Shown piece after piece: positions 17,084 through 25,759 of a stretch of DNA of 64,000 nucleotides. The translations under genes and the position numbers were made by a program. The number at the start of each line of letters is the position of its first letter. Position 1 is the first letter of the stretch. The DNA is taken from the NCBI GenBank assembly GCA_028696165.1, contig JAQVHQ010000002.1, forward strand, positions 62,001-126,000, read 5' to 3'. The notes beneath the pieces are model-generated. The model worked only from the letters and a program-made list of their open reading frames with translations, searched no databases and had not been told where the DNA came from. This DNA comes from Lachnospiraceae bacterium. GTDB taxonomy: Bacteria > Bacillota > Clostridia > Lachnospirales > Lachnospiraceae.

Positions 17084-18478
17084 TTACTCATTTAACAGGT
17101 TGTACTCTTCAATAGAATTATTAATGTCTGAAGCCATTTTGTCAACTGCTTCTTCTGCTGACTGTTTTCCATTGAGCATGTTTTCGATTTCTGTCTCGAC
17201 GATAGATCTTGCCTCTGGGAATACGCTGAGCAGTGCTCCTGCATATTCTGGTGCAGAGTCATGAAGCTGATCAATAGCGGTCTGGAACTGTGGGTACTGT
17301 GCAACATTATCTTTAAATACCTGCTCATCATAAGCAGCTGTTGTTACAGGGAAGTAACCAGTCTGTGCATTCCAGTATGCCTGTGATTCTGGAGATACCA
17401 GGAATTTGATGAACTCCCATGTTGCTGCTTTCTTAGCATCATCTCCATTTTCTAATGCCCAAAGAGAAGCACCACCGATAGAAACACCGCCCTTATCCTC
17501 TGCAGTTACGCTTGGGAAATATGCTGTACCAACTTCAAAAGAACCATTTACGTCCTGTAAAATCTGTTTCAGAGAAGCTGTAGAACCTAAAGTCATAGCT
17601 GATTTTCCAGAAGAGAAATCAGTAAGTCCTGAATCACCACCACGTCCTACGTTTGGTGCATAACCTGCATCATATAATGCCTTCCACTCTGTTAAAGTAT
17701 TTAAAGCAGAACCATTTGTATCAAACTCTACAGCAGTAGCTGCTGCTTCACGTCCGTTGCCCTGGTCAACATAGCTTGCTCCCTGTTTGCAGGTAAACTG
17801 TTCAAAGAACCATCCGTAGATACCTAGAGAGATAGCTTCACCAGCTCCACCCTTGCTTACTAAATCATCAGCAACTTCAGCAATACCCGGAAGACTTGTT
17901 GGTACTTCAGTGATACCAGCTGCATCAAACATAGTTTTATTATAGTAAAGAATTGGTGTAGATGAGTTAAATGGCATAGAATATAATTCATTATCTACTG
18001 TGTAATATGCTGCGATGTTTGGCTCGATCTGTGTGATATCATATCCATCTGCATCAATAAGATCCTGCATAGGAACTACCCATCCTGAATCAATCATAAA
18101 ACGTGTTCCGATATCATAAATCTGTACCAGATCAGCGCCCATGTTACCAAGCTGTGCACTCTTTAATTTATTGATACTGTCATCATATTCACCCTGATAT
18201 TCAGCTTGAACGGTGATACCTAATTCATTTTCTTCATTAAATTTATTTACGAGAGTATCAATTGCTTCTCCATTGACACCACCCATAGAATGCCAAAATG
18301 TAATAGTCTGACCTGATGCATCTGCACTTAAAGTTTCCTCTGCTGCTTCTGTTGCTGCAGCATCCTCTTCTGCTGCATCTTCTGTTGTCTCTGCTGCACC
18401 TGTTGAGCTGCCGCATCCAACCATAGTAGTGGCAACCATAGCGACACTTAATAACGCTGCGATTACTTTGTTTTTCAT
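17084..18478 (-). CDS. extracellular solute-binding lipoprotein, UgpB-like
   Basis: This 464-residue lipoprotein has a signal peptide ending in a lipobox (MVGCGSS, acylated Cys about 22), then an acidic Ala/Glu/Thr linker (about residues 25-50) and a family 1 binding domain with TITFWHSMGG near its start. Binding proteins of this type capture glycerol-3-phosphate, glycerophosphodiesters or sugars. Linkage to GDPD and a NagD-type phosphatase, plus PhoP-like boxes, favours glycerophosphodiesters. It is last of the transporter genes, downstream of two permeases and the ATPase. Confidence 0.88.
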   Translation of the reverse strand: MKNKVIAALLSVAMVATTMVGCGSSTGAAETTEDAAEEDAAATEAAEETLSADASGQTITFWHSMGGVNGEAIDTLVNKFNEENELGITVQAEYQGEYDDSINKLKSAQLGNMGADLVQIYDIGTRFMIDSGWVVPMQDLIDADGYDITQIEPNIAAYYTVDNELYSMPFNSSTPILYYNKTMFDAAGITEVPTSLPGIAEVADDLVSKGGAGEAISLGIYGWFFEQFTCKQGASYVDQGNGREAAATAVEFDTNGSALNTLTEWKALYDAGYAPNVGRGGDSGLTDFSSGKSAMTLGSTASLKQILQDVNGSFEVGTAYFPSVTAEDKGGVSIGGASLWALENGDDAKKAATWEFIKFLVSPESQAYWNAQTGYFPVTTAAYDEQVFKDNVAQYPQFQTAIDQLHDSAPEYAGALLSVFPEARSIVETEIENMLNGKQSAEEAVDKMASDINNSIEEYNLLNE

Positions 18479-18534
18479 TTTCTTCTCCTCATATTCTTTC
18501 TTATTCTTATTTTTGTTTTTATCTATGACCAGGA

Positions 18535-19455
18535 TTAGCCTTTGACTGCTCCTGAGAACATACCTCTGATTAACTGCTTCTGTCCTACGATAAAAATCAG
18601 GATAGAAGGAACGATAATCATAACAACACCGGCTATCATCAGTGTGATAGACTGTGCATCCACACTATGTAACATACTGATACCAATCTGTACTGTTCTC
18701 ATCTCACTGGAACCGGTAACCAGAAGCGGCCACATATACATATTCCATGCATTGATAAAGGTGTAAACAGCCATAGCACCAATTGCTGATTTGGTCAGTG
18801 GAATCAGAATTTTAATAATAAATCTTAAGTTAGAACATCCATCTAATTTAGCTGACTCATACAGCGAAATCGGGAATGTCATATAAAACTGACGGAACAA
18901 AAAGATTCCCATTGCTGAAGTCAGATATGGAATAATCAGTACCGGATAGCTATCCAGCCAACCCCAGCTGCTGACAGTTAAGTAGTTAGAAATAATAGTT
19001 GCCTCACCAGGTACCATCATGGTTGCCATAACCAGCATAAACAAAATTCCTTTACCTTTAAATTCCAGGAATGAAAATGCAAATGCCGCAAGTGAACAGG
19101 AAATAATCTGTCCCAAAGTAATCAAACCGGCTACCAGAAAAGAATTCAGCACAAAACGTACCAGAGGAACTTTCGTCAATGCTTCTTTAAAGTTCTGTAA
19201 AGTAGGATTTTTGGGTAACAGATTCATATCTAGTGTAAATAGCTCACTGGAGGGCATAAAAGCAATACTGATTGCATAAAGTAAAGGCAAAAGTATTACT
19301 AAAGCCATAACTACATTTCCTAATACCAGCAAAGTAGTTTTTGTCCTTCTCTTGGTTTTCGCTCTGCTGTTCATTTTCTGATGTAATAATTCAATCTCTT
19401 CTTTGGACTTTGCTAAGACCATACCATTTGGATTTGTTGCTGTATTTACGCTCAT
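18535..19455 (-). CDS. ABC transporter permease, UgpE-like
   Basis: This 306-residue inner-membrane permease has six predicted membrane segments and the binding-protein-dependent permease (EAA) loop, here ESAKLDGCSNLRFIIKILIP (about 205-224), which contacts the ATPase. The N-terminus carries a charged cytoplasmic stretch of about 40 residues. Its start codon overlaps the stop of the UgpA-like gene by one base. With the UgpA-like protein it forms the channel of the uptake system. Confidence 0.9.
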   Translation of the reverse strand: MSVNTATNPNGMVLAKSKEEIELLHQKMNSRAKTKRRTKTTLLVLGNVVMALVILLPLLYAISIAFMPSSELFTLDMNLLPKNPTLQNFKEALTKVPLVRFVLNSFLVAGLITLGQIISCSLAAFAFSFLEFKGKGILFMLVMATMMVPGEATIISNYLTVSSWGWLDSYPVLIIPYLTSAMGIFLFRQFYMTFPISLYESAKLDGCSNLRFIIKILIPLTKSAIGAMAVYTFINAWNMYMWPLLVTGSSEMRTVQIGISMLHSVDAQSITLMIAGVVMIIVPSILIFIVGQKQLIRGMFSGAVKG

Positions 19456-20324
19456 TAATACTTCACCCCTCTCTTCTCAATCTTGAACATCACTAATGTA
19501 AGTACCATAATGATAGCGAACAAGATAACTGACTGTGCTGCTGCACTACCAAAACGATAATTGAAAAATGCATCCCGGTAAATGGAATATACAATTAAGT
19601 TGGTAGATTCACCAGGTCCGCCTTCTGTCAATATCTTTACCTGTCCAAATGACTGGAAAGCCTGAATGATATTTACCACCAATGTGTAGAACAAAATCGG
19701 GCTAAGTCCCGGTAATGTTAAACTGAAAAACTTCTGTACAGAATTCGCTCCATCAACAGAAGCTCTTTCATATATACTCTCATCAATATTTCCGAGTCCT
19801 GCTGAAAAATACAGGAAGTTGATACCGCTGTTAAGCCATGCTGTCAAAACAGCCACACAAATCAGTGCATACTTCGGATCATTAATCCAGTTGATATCCA
19901 GGTGCAGAATTTTATTGACAATACCCACAGATGGATCAAGCATAATCTGAAATACCATTGCTGCTGAACTGGATGCGATAGCCATAGGCAGCGCATATGC
20001 TGTACTAAAGAAACGGATACCCGGAAAAGCTTTATTACATAACAATGCTGCAATCAAGCCCAGCAGCATACTTCCAACTACCACAATAAGTACGAATATA
20101 GCCGTTACCATCATAGAATTCCAGAAGGAAGAAGACTGTAACAAGTCTGTGTAATTTCCAAGTCCTACAAATAATTTTGCTTCACCCAGTTTGTTAGTCT
20201 TATAAAGACTCAGATAAATAGTCTTAAAGAATGGATAGAATAAAAACACTCCAAATATCAGTAAACACGGCACAAGATACATATATGGTTCTATTCTTTT
20301 TTTTGCTCCTATTTTATTATTCAT
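19455..20324 (-). CDS. ABC transporter permease, UgpA-like
   Basis: The chosen ATG at 20324 has GGGGAG upstream and starts 7 bp after the ATPase stop; an in-frame ATG six codons earlier overlaps that gene. The 289-residue protein has six membrane segments and the EAA loop YERASVDGANSVQKFFSL. It is the partner of the UgpE-like permease. Substrate specificity cannot be read from the permeases alone; see the binding protein and GDPD. Confidence 0.88.
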   Translation of the reverse strand: MNNKIGAKKRIEPYMYLVPCLLIFGVFLFYPFFKTIYLSLYKTNKLGEAKLFVGLGNYTDLLQSSSFWNSMMVTAIFVLIVVVGSMLLGLIAALLCNKAFPGIRFFSTAYALPMAIASSSAAMVFQIMLDPSVGIVNKILHLDINWINDPKYALICVAVLTAWLNSGINFLYFSAGLGNIDESIYERASVDGANSVQKFFSLTLPGLSPILFYTLVVNIIQAFQSFGQVKILTEGGPGESTNLIVYSIYRDAFFNYRFGSAAAQSVILFAIIMVLTLVMFKIEKRGVKY

Positions 20325-20331
20325 TTGTCTC

Positions 20332-21459
20332 TCACTCCCCATACATCAGATTTTGTTCTGATTTAACATCAAACAATTTAATGCAGTTACAATCCAGATA
20401 CCAGTTCACTCTGTCGCCTTCGCGGCTGGTATTTTCCTGTTCTACTCTTGCGCACAGCTGCACTCCACACCAGTTTGCATAAAGGATAACTTCTGCTCCC
20501 ACCAGTTCCCGGGCAACTACTTCAACTTCGATAGCATCTGTTAAATCCACGTCAATAGCACTTTCTTTTCCAACTTCTGTATAGATATTTTCCGGGCGGA
20601 TACCCAGATCCACTTCATGACCTACACAGTTATCAGAAATCAGTACTTCTTTCATGCGATTCTTTGTAGAGATACGAAATCCTTCTTTTTCCAACATGAT
20701 TTCAGATGTATCGCTGATTACATTCATTCTTACAAAATTCATTGCCGGTGATCCGATAAATCCAGCTACGAACTTATTGATTGGATTATTATAGAGAATT
20801 TCCGGTGCTGCTGCCTGTTGAATCTCTCCGTCCAGCATAACAACGATTCTGCTTCCCAGTGTCATAGCCTCTGTCTGATCATGGGTTACATAGATAATTG
20901 TTGTTTCTAATCTCTCGTGCAGTTTTGCCAATTCGATACGCATCTGCGCACGCAGCTTCGCATCCAGATTGGAAAGCGGCTCGTCCATAAGGAATGCCTT
21001 TGGCTGTCTCATAATTGCGCTTCCAATAGCTACACGCTGTTTCTGTCCTCCTGAAAGATCTTTTGATCTGCGGTCTAACAACTGCTCAATCTCCAGAATT
21101 TTCGCTACTTCATGAACTCTCTTTTTAATCTCGCTTTTTGGAATTTTACGAATCTTGAGTGAAAAAGCCATGTTTTCATATACTGTCATATGTGGGTATA
21201 ACGCATAATTCTGAAATACCATAGCCAAATCTCTTCCCTGTGGCTCCACATAATTCACAAGCTCGCCGTCAATATATAATTCTCCGTTGCTTATGTCTTC
21301 CAAACCGGCAATCATTCTCAACGTTGTTGATTTGCCACAACCGGAAGGGCCAACAAAGATGATAAACTCTTTATCCTGTATATCTAAATTAAAATTCTTT
21401 ACAGCCATATTGCCTTTGTTGTATTCTTTACATACATTTCTTAATACGATTTCTGACAA
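20332..21459 (-). CDS. ABC transporter ATPase, UgpC/MalK-like
   Basis: This 375-residue ATPase has Walker A GPSGCGKST (37-45), the signature LSGGQKQR, Walker B FLMDEPLSNLDA and the switch histidine in YVTHDQTEAM. It has a C-terminal TOBE-like regulatory domain as in MalK/UgpC. It energises the two permeases encoded downstream. It begins 119 bp after the phosphatase gene, and that gap contains a PhoP-like box (21554-21570). So transcription can start here as well as from the phosphatase promoter. Confidence 0.92.
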   Translation of the reverse strand: MSEIVLRNVCKEYNKGNMAVKNFNLDIQDKEFIIFVGPSGCGKSTTLRMIAGLEDISNGELYIDGELVNYVEPQGRDLAMVFQNYALYPHMTVYENMAFSLKIRKIPKSEIKKRVHEVAKILEIEQLLDRRSKDLSGGQKQRVAIGSAIMRQPKAFLMDEPLSNLDAKLRAQMRIELAKLHERLETTIIYVTHDQTEAMTLGSRIVVMLDGEIQQAAAPEILYNNPINKFVAGFIGSPAMNFVRMNVISDTSEIMLEKEGFRISTKNRMKEVLISDNCVGHEVDLGIRPENIYTEVGKESAIDVDLTDAIEVEVVARELVGAEVILYANWCGVQLCARVEQENTSREGDRVNWYLDCNCIKLFDVKSEQNLMYGE

Positions 21460-21553
21460 TTTATTCCCTCCTCTTTACCTTTCTCATATAACATTCACAC
21501 CTACAGTGCTTTTGCAGTATATATGGTTTCTGTAAAATATAAAATCTGTATCC

Positions 21554-21570
21554 TGTTAAAATTTTGTTAA
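21554..21570 (-). promoter_or_regulatory. PhoP-box-like direct repeat upstream of the ATPase gene
   Basis: On the minus strand TTAACA-AAATT-TTAACA: two exact TTAACA hexamers 11 bp apart, which is the Bacillus subtilis PhoP consensus layout (established knowledge). A candidate -10 lies downstream. Direct phosphate-starvation control of the transporter is inferred. Confidence 0.6.
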
Positions 21571-21578
21571 ACATGAAA

Positions 21579-22358
21579 TCAATTTCGCAAAACAATATCT
21601 CCAACTCCATTTAGCACCAGTCTTGGGCGAAACGGATACTCCTGCATCCTTTTCTCCGTTGTTACACCGGACAATACCATACATGTGTCCACACCGGTTT
21701 CAATGCCAGCGATAATATCTGTATCCATTCGGTCTCCAATAATTGCAGCCTCATGAGAATGTACGCCCAACATTTTTAATCCTGTTCTCATCATCAATGG
21801 ATTTGGTTTTCCCACAAAATATGCCTGCTTTCCGGTCGCCATCTCTATAGGTGATATCCAGGCTCTGCATGCCGGGATAAGTCCATTTTCCACAGGGGTA
21901 GTTAAATCTGCATTCGTTCCGATAAGCTTTGCACCATTTAACACGTGATGCACCGCCTGACAGATATTTTCGTAATTATAATTATTGGTCTCACCTACAA
22001 TCACATAATCCGGATTGATGGAATTATTGGTTATCCCTTCCTCACTGAGTGCAAGAAACAGTCCTGGATCTCCGATCACGTAAGCAGAGCAATTTGGCTT
22101 CTGCGAGCTGATAAACTGTGCTGTTGCCTGTGCACTGGTATAATAGTGACTCTCATCCACATCAAGACCCATACGCTCTAATTTTTGCTGTAATTCTTTG
22201 GGGGATTTCATACTGGAATTCGTGATAAACAGAAATTCTTTTTCTTCTTTATACAACCAGTCAACAAACTCTTTTACACCTGGCAAAAGGCGATTCCCAT
22301 GATATATCACACCATCCATGTCACAGAGGAACCCTTTTTTCTTTCGAAATTCTTCCAT
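21579..22358 (-). CDS. HAD-IIA (NagD-type) phosphatase, probable glycerol-phosphate phosphatase
   Basis: The protein is 259 residues from the ATG at 22358, which has AGGAGA upstream; a longer frame adds 43 residues without family similarity. It has the HAD motif I CDMDGVIYHG (Asp about 13 and 15), motif II FITNSSM, and late IIGDRMDTDI. NagD-type enzymes dephosphorylate small phosphates such as glycerol phosphate, p-nitrophenyl phosphate or nucleotides. Placed before a glycerophosphodiester transporter and a GDPD, it likely releases phosphate from glycerol-3-phosphate, completing phosphate scavenging (inference). Confidence 0.88.
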   Translation of the reverse strand: MEEFRKKKGFLCDMDGVIYHGNRLLPGVKEFVDWLYKEEKEFLFITNSSMKSPKELQQKLERMGLDVDESHYYTSAQATAQFISSQKPNCSAYVIGDPGLFLALSEEGITNNSINPDYVIVGETNNYNYENICQAVHHVLNGAKLIGTNADLTTPVENGLIPACRAWISPIEMATGKQAYFVGKPNPLMMRTGLKMLGVHSHEAAIIGDRMDTDIIAGIETGVDTCMVLSGVTTEKRMQEYPFRPRLVLNGVGDIVLRN

Positions 22359-22440
22359 ATATTTTCTCCTTTTATCTTCCTGTGTTTTTCGCACTGTTTG
22401 TAATAATACTGATTTTAAATCGTAGAATCTATCACATTTG

Positions 22441-22467
22441 TGTAAAAAAAGGTAAAAATCAGGTAAA
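22441..22467 (-). promoter_or_regulatory. PhoP-box-like triple repeat upstream of the phosphatase gene
   Basis: Minus-strand TTTACC, TTTACC and TTTACA start at 10-11 bp intervals, one helical turn apart, as PhoP half-sites do. They are less exact than the box at 21554. The gene start is 83 bp downstream. Confidence 0.45.
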
Positions 22468-22522
22468 GAATCTGACCCAGTTTTCATTTCTATTACATAT
22501 AATGTAAAAATAGCACAAAAAA

Positions 22523-22567
22523 ACTGCCGGATTAATGTTGTATATCCAATAACATTAATCCGGCAGT
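22523..22567 (-). terminator. rho-independent terminator
   Basis: A 17-bp perfect stem (ACTGCCGGATTAATGTT and complement) with an 11-nt loop and seven T residues on the minus strand, ending the gene at 22584. Confidence 0.93.
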
Positions 22568-22583
22568 ACCTTATTATTCTCTA

Positions 22584-23300
22584 TTATTTTTTGTCTACAA
22601 ATAACTCATTATAATGATTATCTCCATAAAAGAATTTGATTTTCTCGTAATCTCTATCATTGCTGCTTACAGCCTCTGCCTGCACTTCTTCCGAATAAAC
22701 AGCCTCCGCATTGTGAGAATAATCAACAGCCACCAGCATCAAGGAATGCCAATAGTTCTCGCACTGTTCAATCCAGTTTTCCGGGATAGCATCCAGTGGA
22801 AATCTGCCAATCACTGTATGTGCAATCTTATCCAGATATTCTGCATCCTCCGGATATTCCTCTTCTTTCTGAGAAATCATCTCAAGACCAGCCTTCACGA
22901 TAATGAGCATATTATTATCCAGATCAATCAGATAGCGAAACCGGTTTCTCCATGAACCGCAAAAGCTGGAGTAATCTACCATATAGGGAAATCCATCAAT
23001 TAAAGGCTCTGTCGGATCCTTTGTATATACAAGGGCTGTCTGCCAGTCCATCTCTTCTTTCCAGCACTGTTCTGGCATATATTTTTTATACGCCTCTATC
23101 TGTTCCTTTGTCATAGGTGTCTCTTCATCCACAAGCACAGTCTGATCATACAAGGCATTCAGCCCCTCTATTCCCAGAAGATTACACATCTTAACAACTC
23201 TTTTTCCAAGACCTTTCAGTTGAGAATTTCTATGACTGTACGCTACTTTAAGCTGATTATTTTTCTTTAATGCAATGACACCTTTTTTCTTTGTAACCAT
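22584..23300 (-). CDS. conserved hypothetical protein, paralogue of the one at 29961
   Basis: I do not recognise the function of this 238-residue cytosolic protein. It is clearly a paralogue of the 224-residue protein at 29961-30635: both start with K-K-G then GKR(V/L)VKMC, share YMPEQCWKE near residue 90, TALxYTKDPT, DGFPYxVDY and SWRNRFRY, and end with WxEQCxxYW. The N-terminal strand (GVIALKKNNQLKVAYSHRNS) recalls small proteins that begin with a self-describing beta hairpin, but I see no catalytic motif. It lies 75 bp after the ornithine-cyclodeaminase-family gene and ends with a strong terminator. Confidence 0.75.
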   Translation of the reverse strand: MVTKKKGVIALKKNNQLKVAYSHRNSQLKGLGKRVVKMCNLLGIEGLNALYDQTVLVDEETPMTKEQIEAYKKYMPEQCWKEEMDWQTALVYTKDPTEPLIDGFPYMVDYSSFCGSWRNRFRYLIDLDNNMLIIVKAGLEMISQKEEEYPEDAEYLDKIAHTVIGRFPLDAIPENWIEQCENYWHSLMLVAVDYSHNAEAVYSEEVQAEAVSSNDRDYEKIKFFYGDNHYNELFVDKK

Positions 23301-23374
23301 AATATATACCTCCTGTCAGTTTATCCTACGGTTATACTTACTTTCCATATGTCTGTTCTTTATTTCAGAACGTT

Positions 23375-24367
23375 TTATTTCAAGAAATCAAACGTTATCC
23401 CCAAACCTTTTTCCAGCGCCTGTTTATAAATAGCAGAAGCCATTACGTTATCCTGTATAGCCATTCCAACTGTATCAAATATTGTAATCTCTTCATCATT
23501 TTCCCGTCCAGGTTTTTCTCCTAACAGAATCTCGCCTATCTCTCCGTAAATCGCACTTTCCGGTATCACACCTTCTTCCACTGCATGATGAGTCTCTCCA
23601 TTTTTCAGACAAAAGGCAATCGAATCATCCACCACCTTTGCTCCCGGGAATAAATCGGTATCTAATTCCTGTTTATCTGGCATATCGGAACCAATCGCTG
23701 CGATGTGGGTGCCTGGTTTTACCCATTCTCTTTTTACTACAGGACCTTTCCTTCCTCTGGTAGTTGTCACGATAATATCTGCCTGTTCTACTGCTTCTTT
23801 CGCACTCTCACATGCCTTTATACTCAACCCTGTCTCTTCTGACATCTCTTTACAATACTGTTCAACGCTTTCCTTTGTATAACTCCATACATACACTTCC
23901 TTTATATCTCTGACACGCAAGATGGCCCGAAGCTGTCTTCTTGCCTGATTTCCTGCTCCGATCATCGCTATCTTATCGGCATTCTCCCTTGCCAGATATT
24001 TTACTGAAATAGCACCTGCCGCTGCAGTGCGGCATCCTGTAATCCAGGTTCCATCCATGATACACTTAAGCGCACTGGTGTCTGCCTCATAGAGATATAC
24101 CATGTTCAGCCCTGTAGGCAATCCCAGCTTTGGATTGTCCGGATATCCACCAGAAGAAGATTTAATAGAAATAAATCCGCCCCCAAGATCCAGACCACCT
24201 TTAAAATCAAATCCAGTATGGGTTCCCGGTTTTACGATATTCATAAAATCCGGCTGTACCACCTTTCCGCTTGAGAAACTGCGATATCCATCTTCCACCG
24301 CTTCCTGCACTTTATCTAAATCAATGAGACTTCCCACATCACTTTTATTTAATAATATAGTATCCAT
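23375..24367 (-). CDS. ornithine cyclodeaminase / mu-crystallin family NAD(P)-dependent enzyme
   Basis: This 330-residue protein has an NAD(P)-binding loop IGAGNQARRQLRAI and the family segments TGCRTAAAGAISVKYLA and IGSDMPDKQELD (catalytic Asp region). Members deaminate or cyclise ornithine, reduce imines (alanine dehydrogenase type) or reduce iminosuccinate. It follows a serine/threonine-dehydratase-like gene by 122 bp, and a class III aminotransferase and LysR regulator are upstream. That pairing of dehydratase and OCD-family enzyme also occurs in the beta-hydroxyaspartate and ectoine degradation routes. The substrate here is unknown. Confidence 0.85.
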   Translation of the reverse strand: MDTILLNKSDVGSLIDLDKVQEAVEDGYRSFSSGKVVQPDFMNIVKPGTHTGFDFKGGLDLGGGFISIKSSSGGYPDNPKLGLPTGLNMVYLYEADTSALKCIMDGTWITGCRTAAAGAISVKYLARENADKIAMIGAGNQARRQLRAILRVRDIKEVYVWSYTKESVEQYCKEMSEETGLSIKACESAKEAVEQADIIVTTTRGRKGPVVKREWVKPGTHIAAIGSDMPDKQELDTDLFPGAKVVDDSIAFCLKNGETHHAVEEGVIPESAIYGEIGEILLGEKPGRENDEEITIFDTVGMAIQDNVMASAIYKQALEKGLGITFDFLK

Positions 24368-24459
24368 GTTTTTTCCTCTTTTCCCTGTATAGTTATCCTT
24401 TATTTCTCACACTATCGATTGTGCTATATTACCTTGATGACCGCTCACATCTGAGCCGC

Positions 24460-24497
24460 TCTGCAATCCGCCGGAGGCTTTATCTTCTTTCAAGATA
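24460..24497. repeat. 38-nt interspersed repeat, copy 2
   Basis: It matches 36 of 38 positions of the element at 15030-15067 in the same orientation. It overlaps the last codon and stop of the dehydratase-like gene, so part of the element has become coding. It may work as the transcript's 3' hairpin. Confidence 0.75.
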
Positions 24498-25485
24498 ATT
24501 CTGATTCCGGAATCTTCTCGTCCTTTAAAAGCATTCCAATCCAGTCAATATTCCAGTTCCCGGAAGTAAGGATAAAGCAGACTTTTTCGTCCTCTCTTAC
24601 CTTTAATTCTTTGCCAAGCACAGCTGCAACTCCTACACAGGAAGATGGTTCTGCAATCAGCTTTGCTTCCTGGGCAATCAGTTTTACAGATTTCGCAATA
24701 TCTTCTTCTGATACAGCTACAAATTCATCCACAAGATTCTCAATAATAGGATAAGGATTTTCCCCTGGTCTTCTGCAGGTGAGTCCATCTGCAAGGCTCG
24801 GGAAACAGGGAGCTTCTACCGGATGACCAGCCTGAAAGCTCTCCACATAAGCGTCACTGGCCTTAGCCTGTACACCTACGATTTTAATATCCGGTTTTAA
24901 TGCCTTAGCAGCTGTGGCAACACCTGAGATCAATCCGCCACCACCTACAGGAACTACGATAGTGTCTATATCAGACATATCTTCCAGCACTTCTAAAGCT
25001 AAAGTACCTTGTCCTGCCATTACTTTATAGTCCTCATATCCATGAACGATAGTATATCCCTTTTCTGCCTGAGTCTCTCTTACCATCTTCCATCTGTCAC
25101 TGTACATACGCGGTCCAAGAATTACTTCCCCGCCCAGTTCTTCAATTCCTTTTATTTTTGCCTCTGGCGTATCATCCGGCAGTACAACAACCACATGTGT
25201 CTTTGTCATAATGCCTGCCAGCGCGCATGCCTTTCCATGGTTGCCTGAAGAACTGCAGATAATCCCTTTTTCCCGCTCTTCTTCAGTCAGTGAAAAAATT
25301 GCATTAAGTGCACCTCGCATTTTAAAAGAGCCGGTTACCTGAAGCATCTCTGGTTTTAGATATACCTTACACTGCAGTGCTTTCTCCATATTTTCTTCGC
25401 AAAGAAGCGGCGTATGACGAATGTATTTTTCAATACGTTTTGCAGCCTCCTGTACATCCTGTAATGTCACTGTGTTATTTTCCAT
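24490..25485 (-). CDS. PLP-dependent serine/threonine dehydratase-like enzyme (fold type II)
   Basis: This 331-residue protein has TGSFKMRGA with the PLP lysine at about 55, the substrate loop CSSSGNHGKA and the phosphate-binding glycines VPVGGGGLISG. It lacks the C-terminal ACT domain of biosynthetic IlvA, fitting a catabolic dehydratase or a serine racemase/hydroxyaspartate dehydratase. It sits between a LysR gene and the OCD-family gene on one strand. Expected chemistry: loss of water from a beta-hydroxy amino acid to give a 2-imino and then 2-keto acid plus ammonia. Confidence 0.88.
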   Translation of the reverse strand: MENNTVTLQDVQEAAKRIEKYIRHTPLLCEENMEKALQCKVYLKPEMLQVTGSFKMRGALNAIFSLTEEEREKGIICSSSGNHGKACALAGIMTKTHVVVVLPDDTPEAKIKGIEELGGEVILGPRMYSDRWKMVRETQAEKGYTIVHGYEDYKVMAGQGTLALEVLEDMSDIDTIVVPVGGGGLISGVATAAKALKPDIKIVGVQAKASDAYVESFQAGHPVEAPCFPSLADGLTCRRPGENPYPIIENLVDEFVAVSEEDIAKSVKLIAQEAKLIAEPSSCVGVAAVLGKELKVREDEKVCFILTSGNWNIDWIGMLLKDEKIPESELS

Positions 25486-25674
25486 AATAATGCATCCTCC
25501 TGTGATAAATACGTTGTATGTTTCTTTCGTTTCAAAGCATTAAGCAATAACTATACGTTATATCTTTAAGTGATATAACTTTATGTGTTATCCAGTCTTC
25601 ATATAATGCTTATGTTTGATATGTCCTATTATATATAGGTAATTTCCGCCACACAAGAACCAGATTATGCACAA

Positions 25675-25701
25675 GAACCCATAACAAATTGTTATGGGTT
25701 C
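25675..25701 (-). terminator. hairpin, probable terminator of the LysR gene
   Basis: A 12-bp perfect stem GAACCCATAACA / TGTTATGGGTTC with a 3-nt loop, between the LysR stop and the dehydratase start. The following T-run is poor, so termination may be partial. Confidence 0.5.
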
Positions 25702-25759
25702 CTACATGATTTTTCTATATATCTAATACAGTTAAACATTTCTTCATATGCCAGGAATA

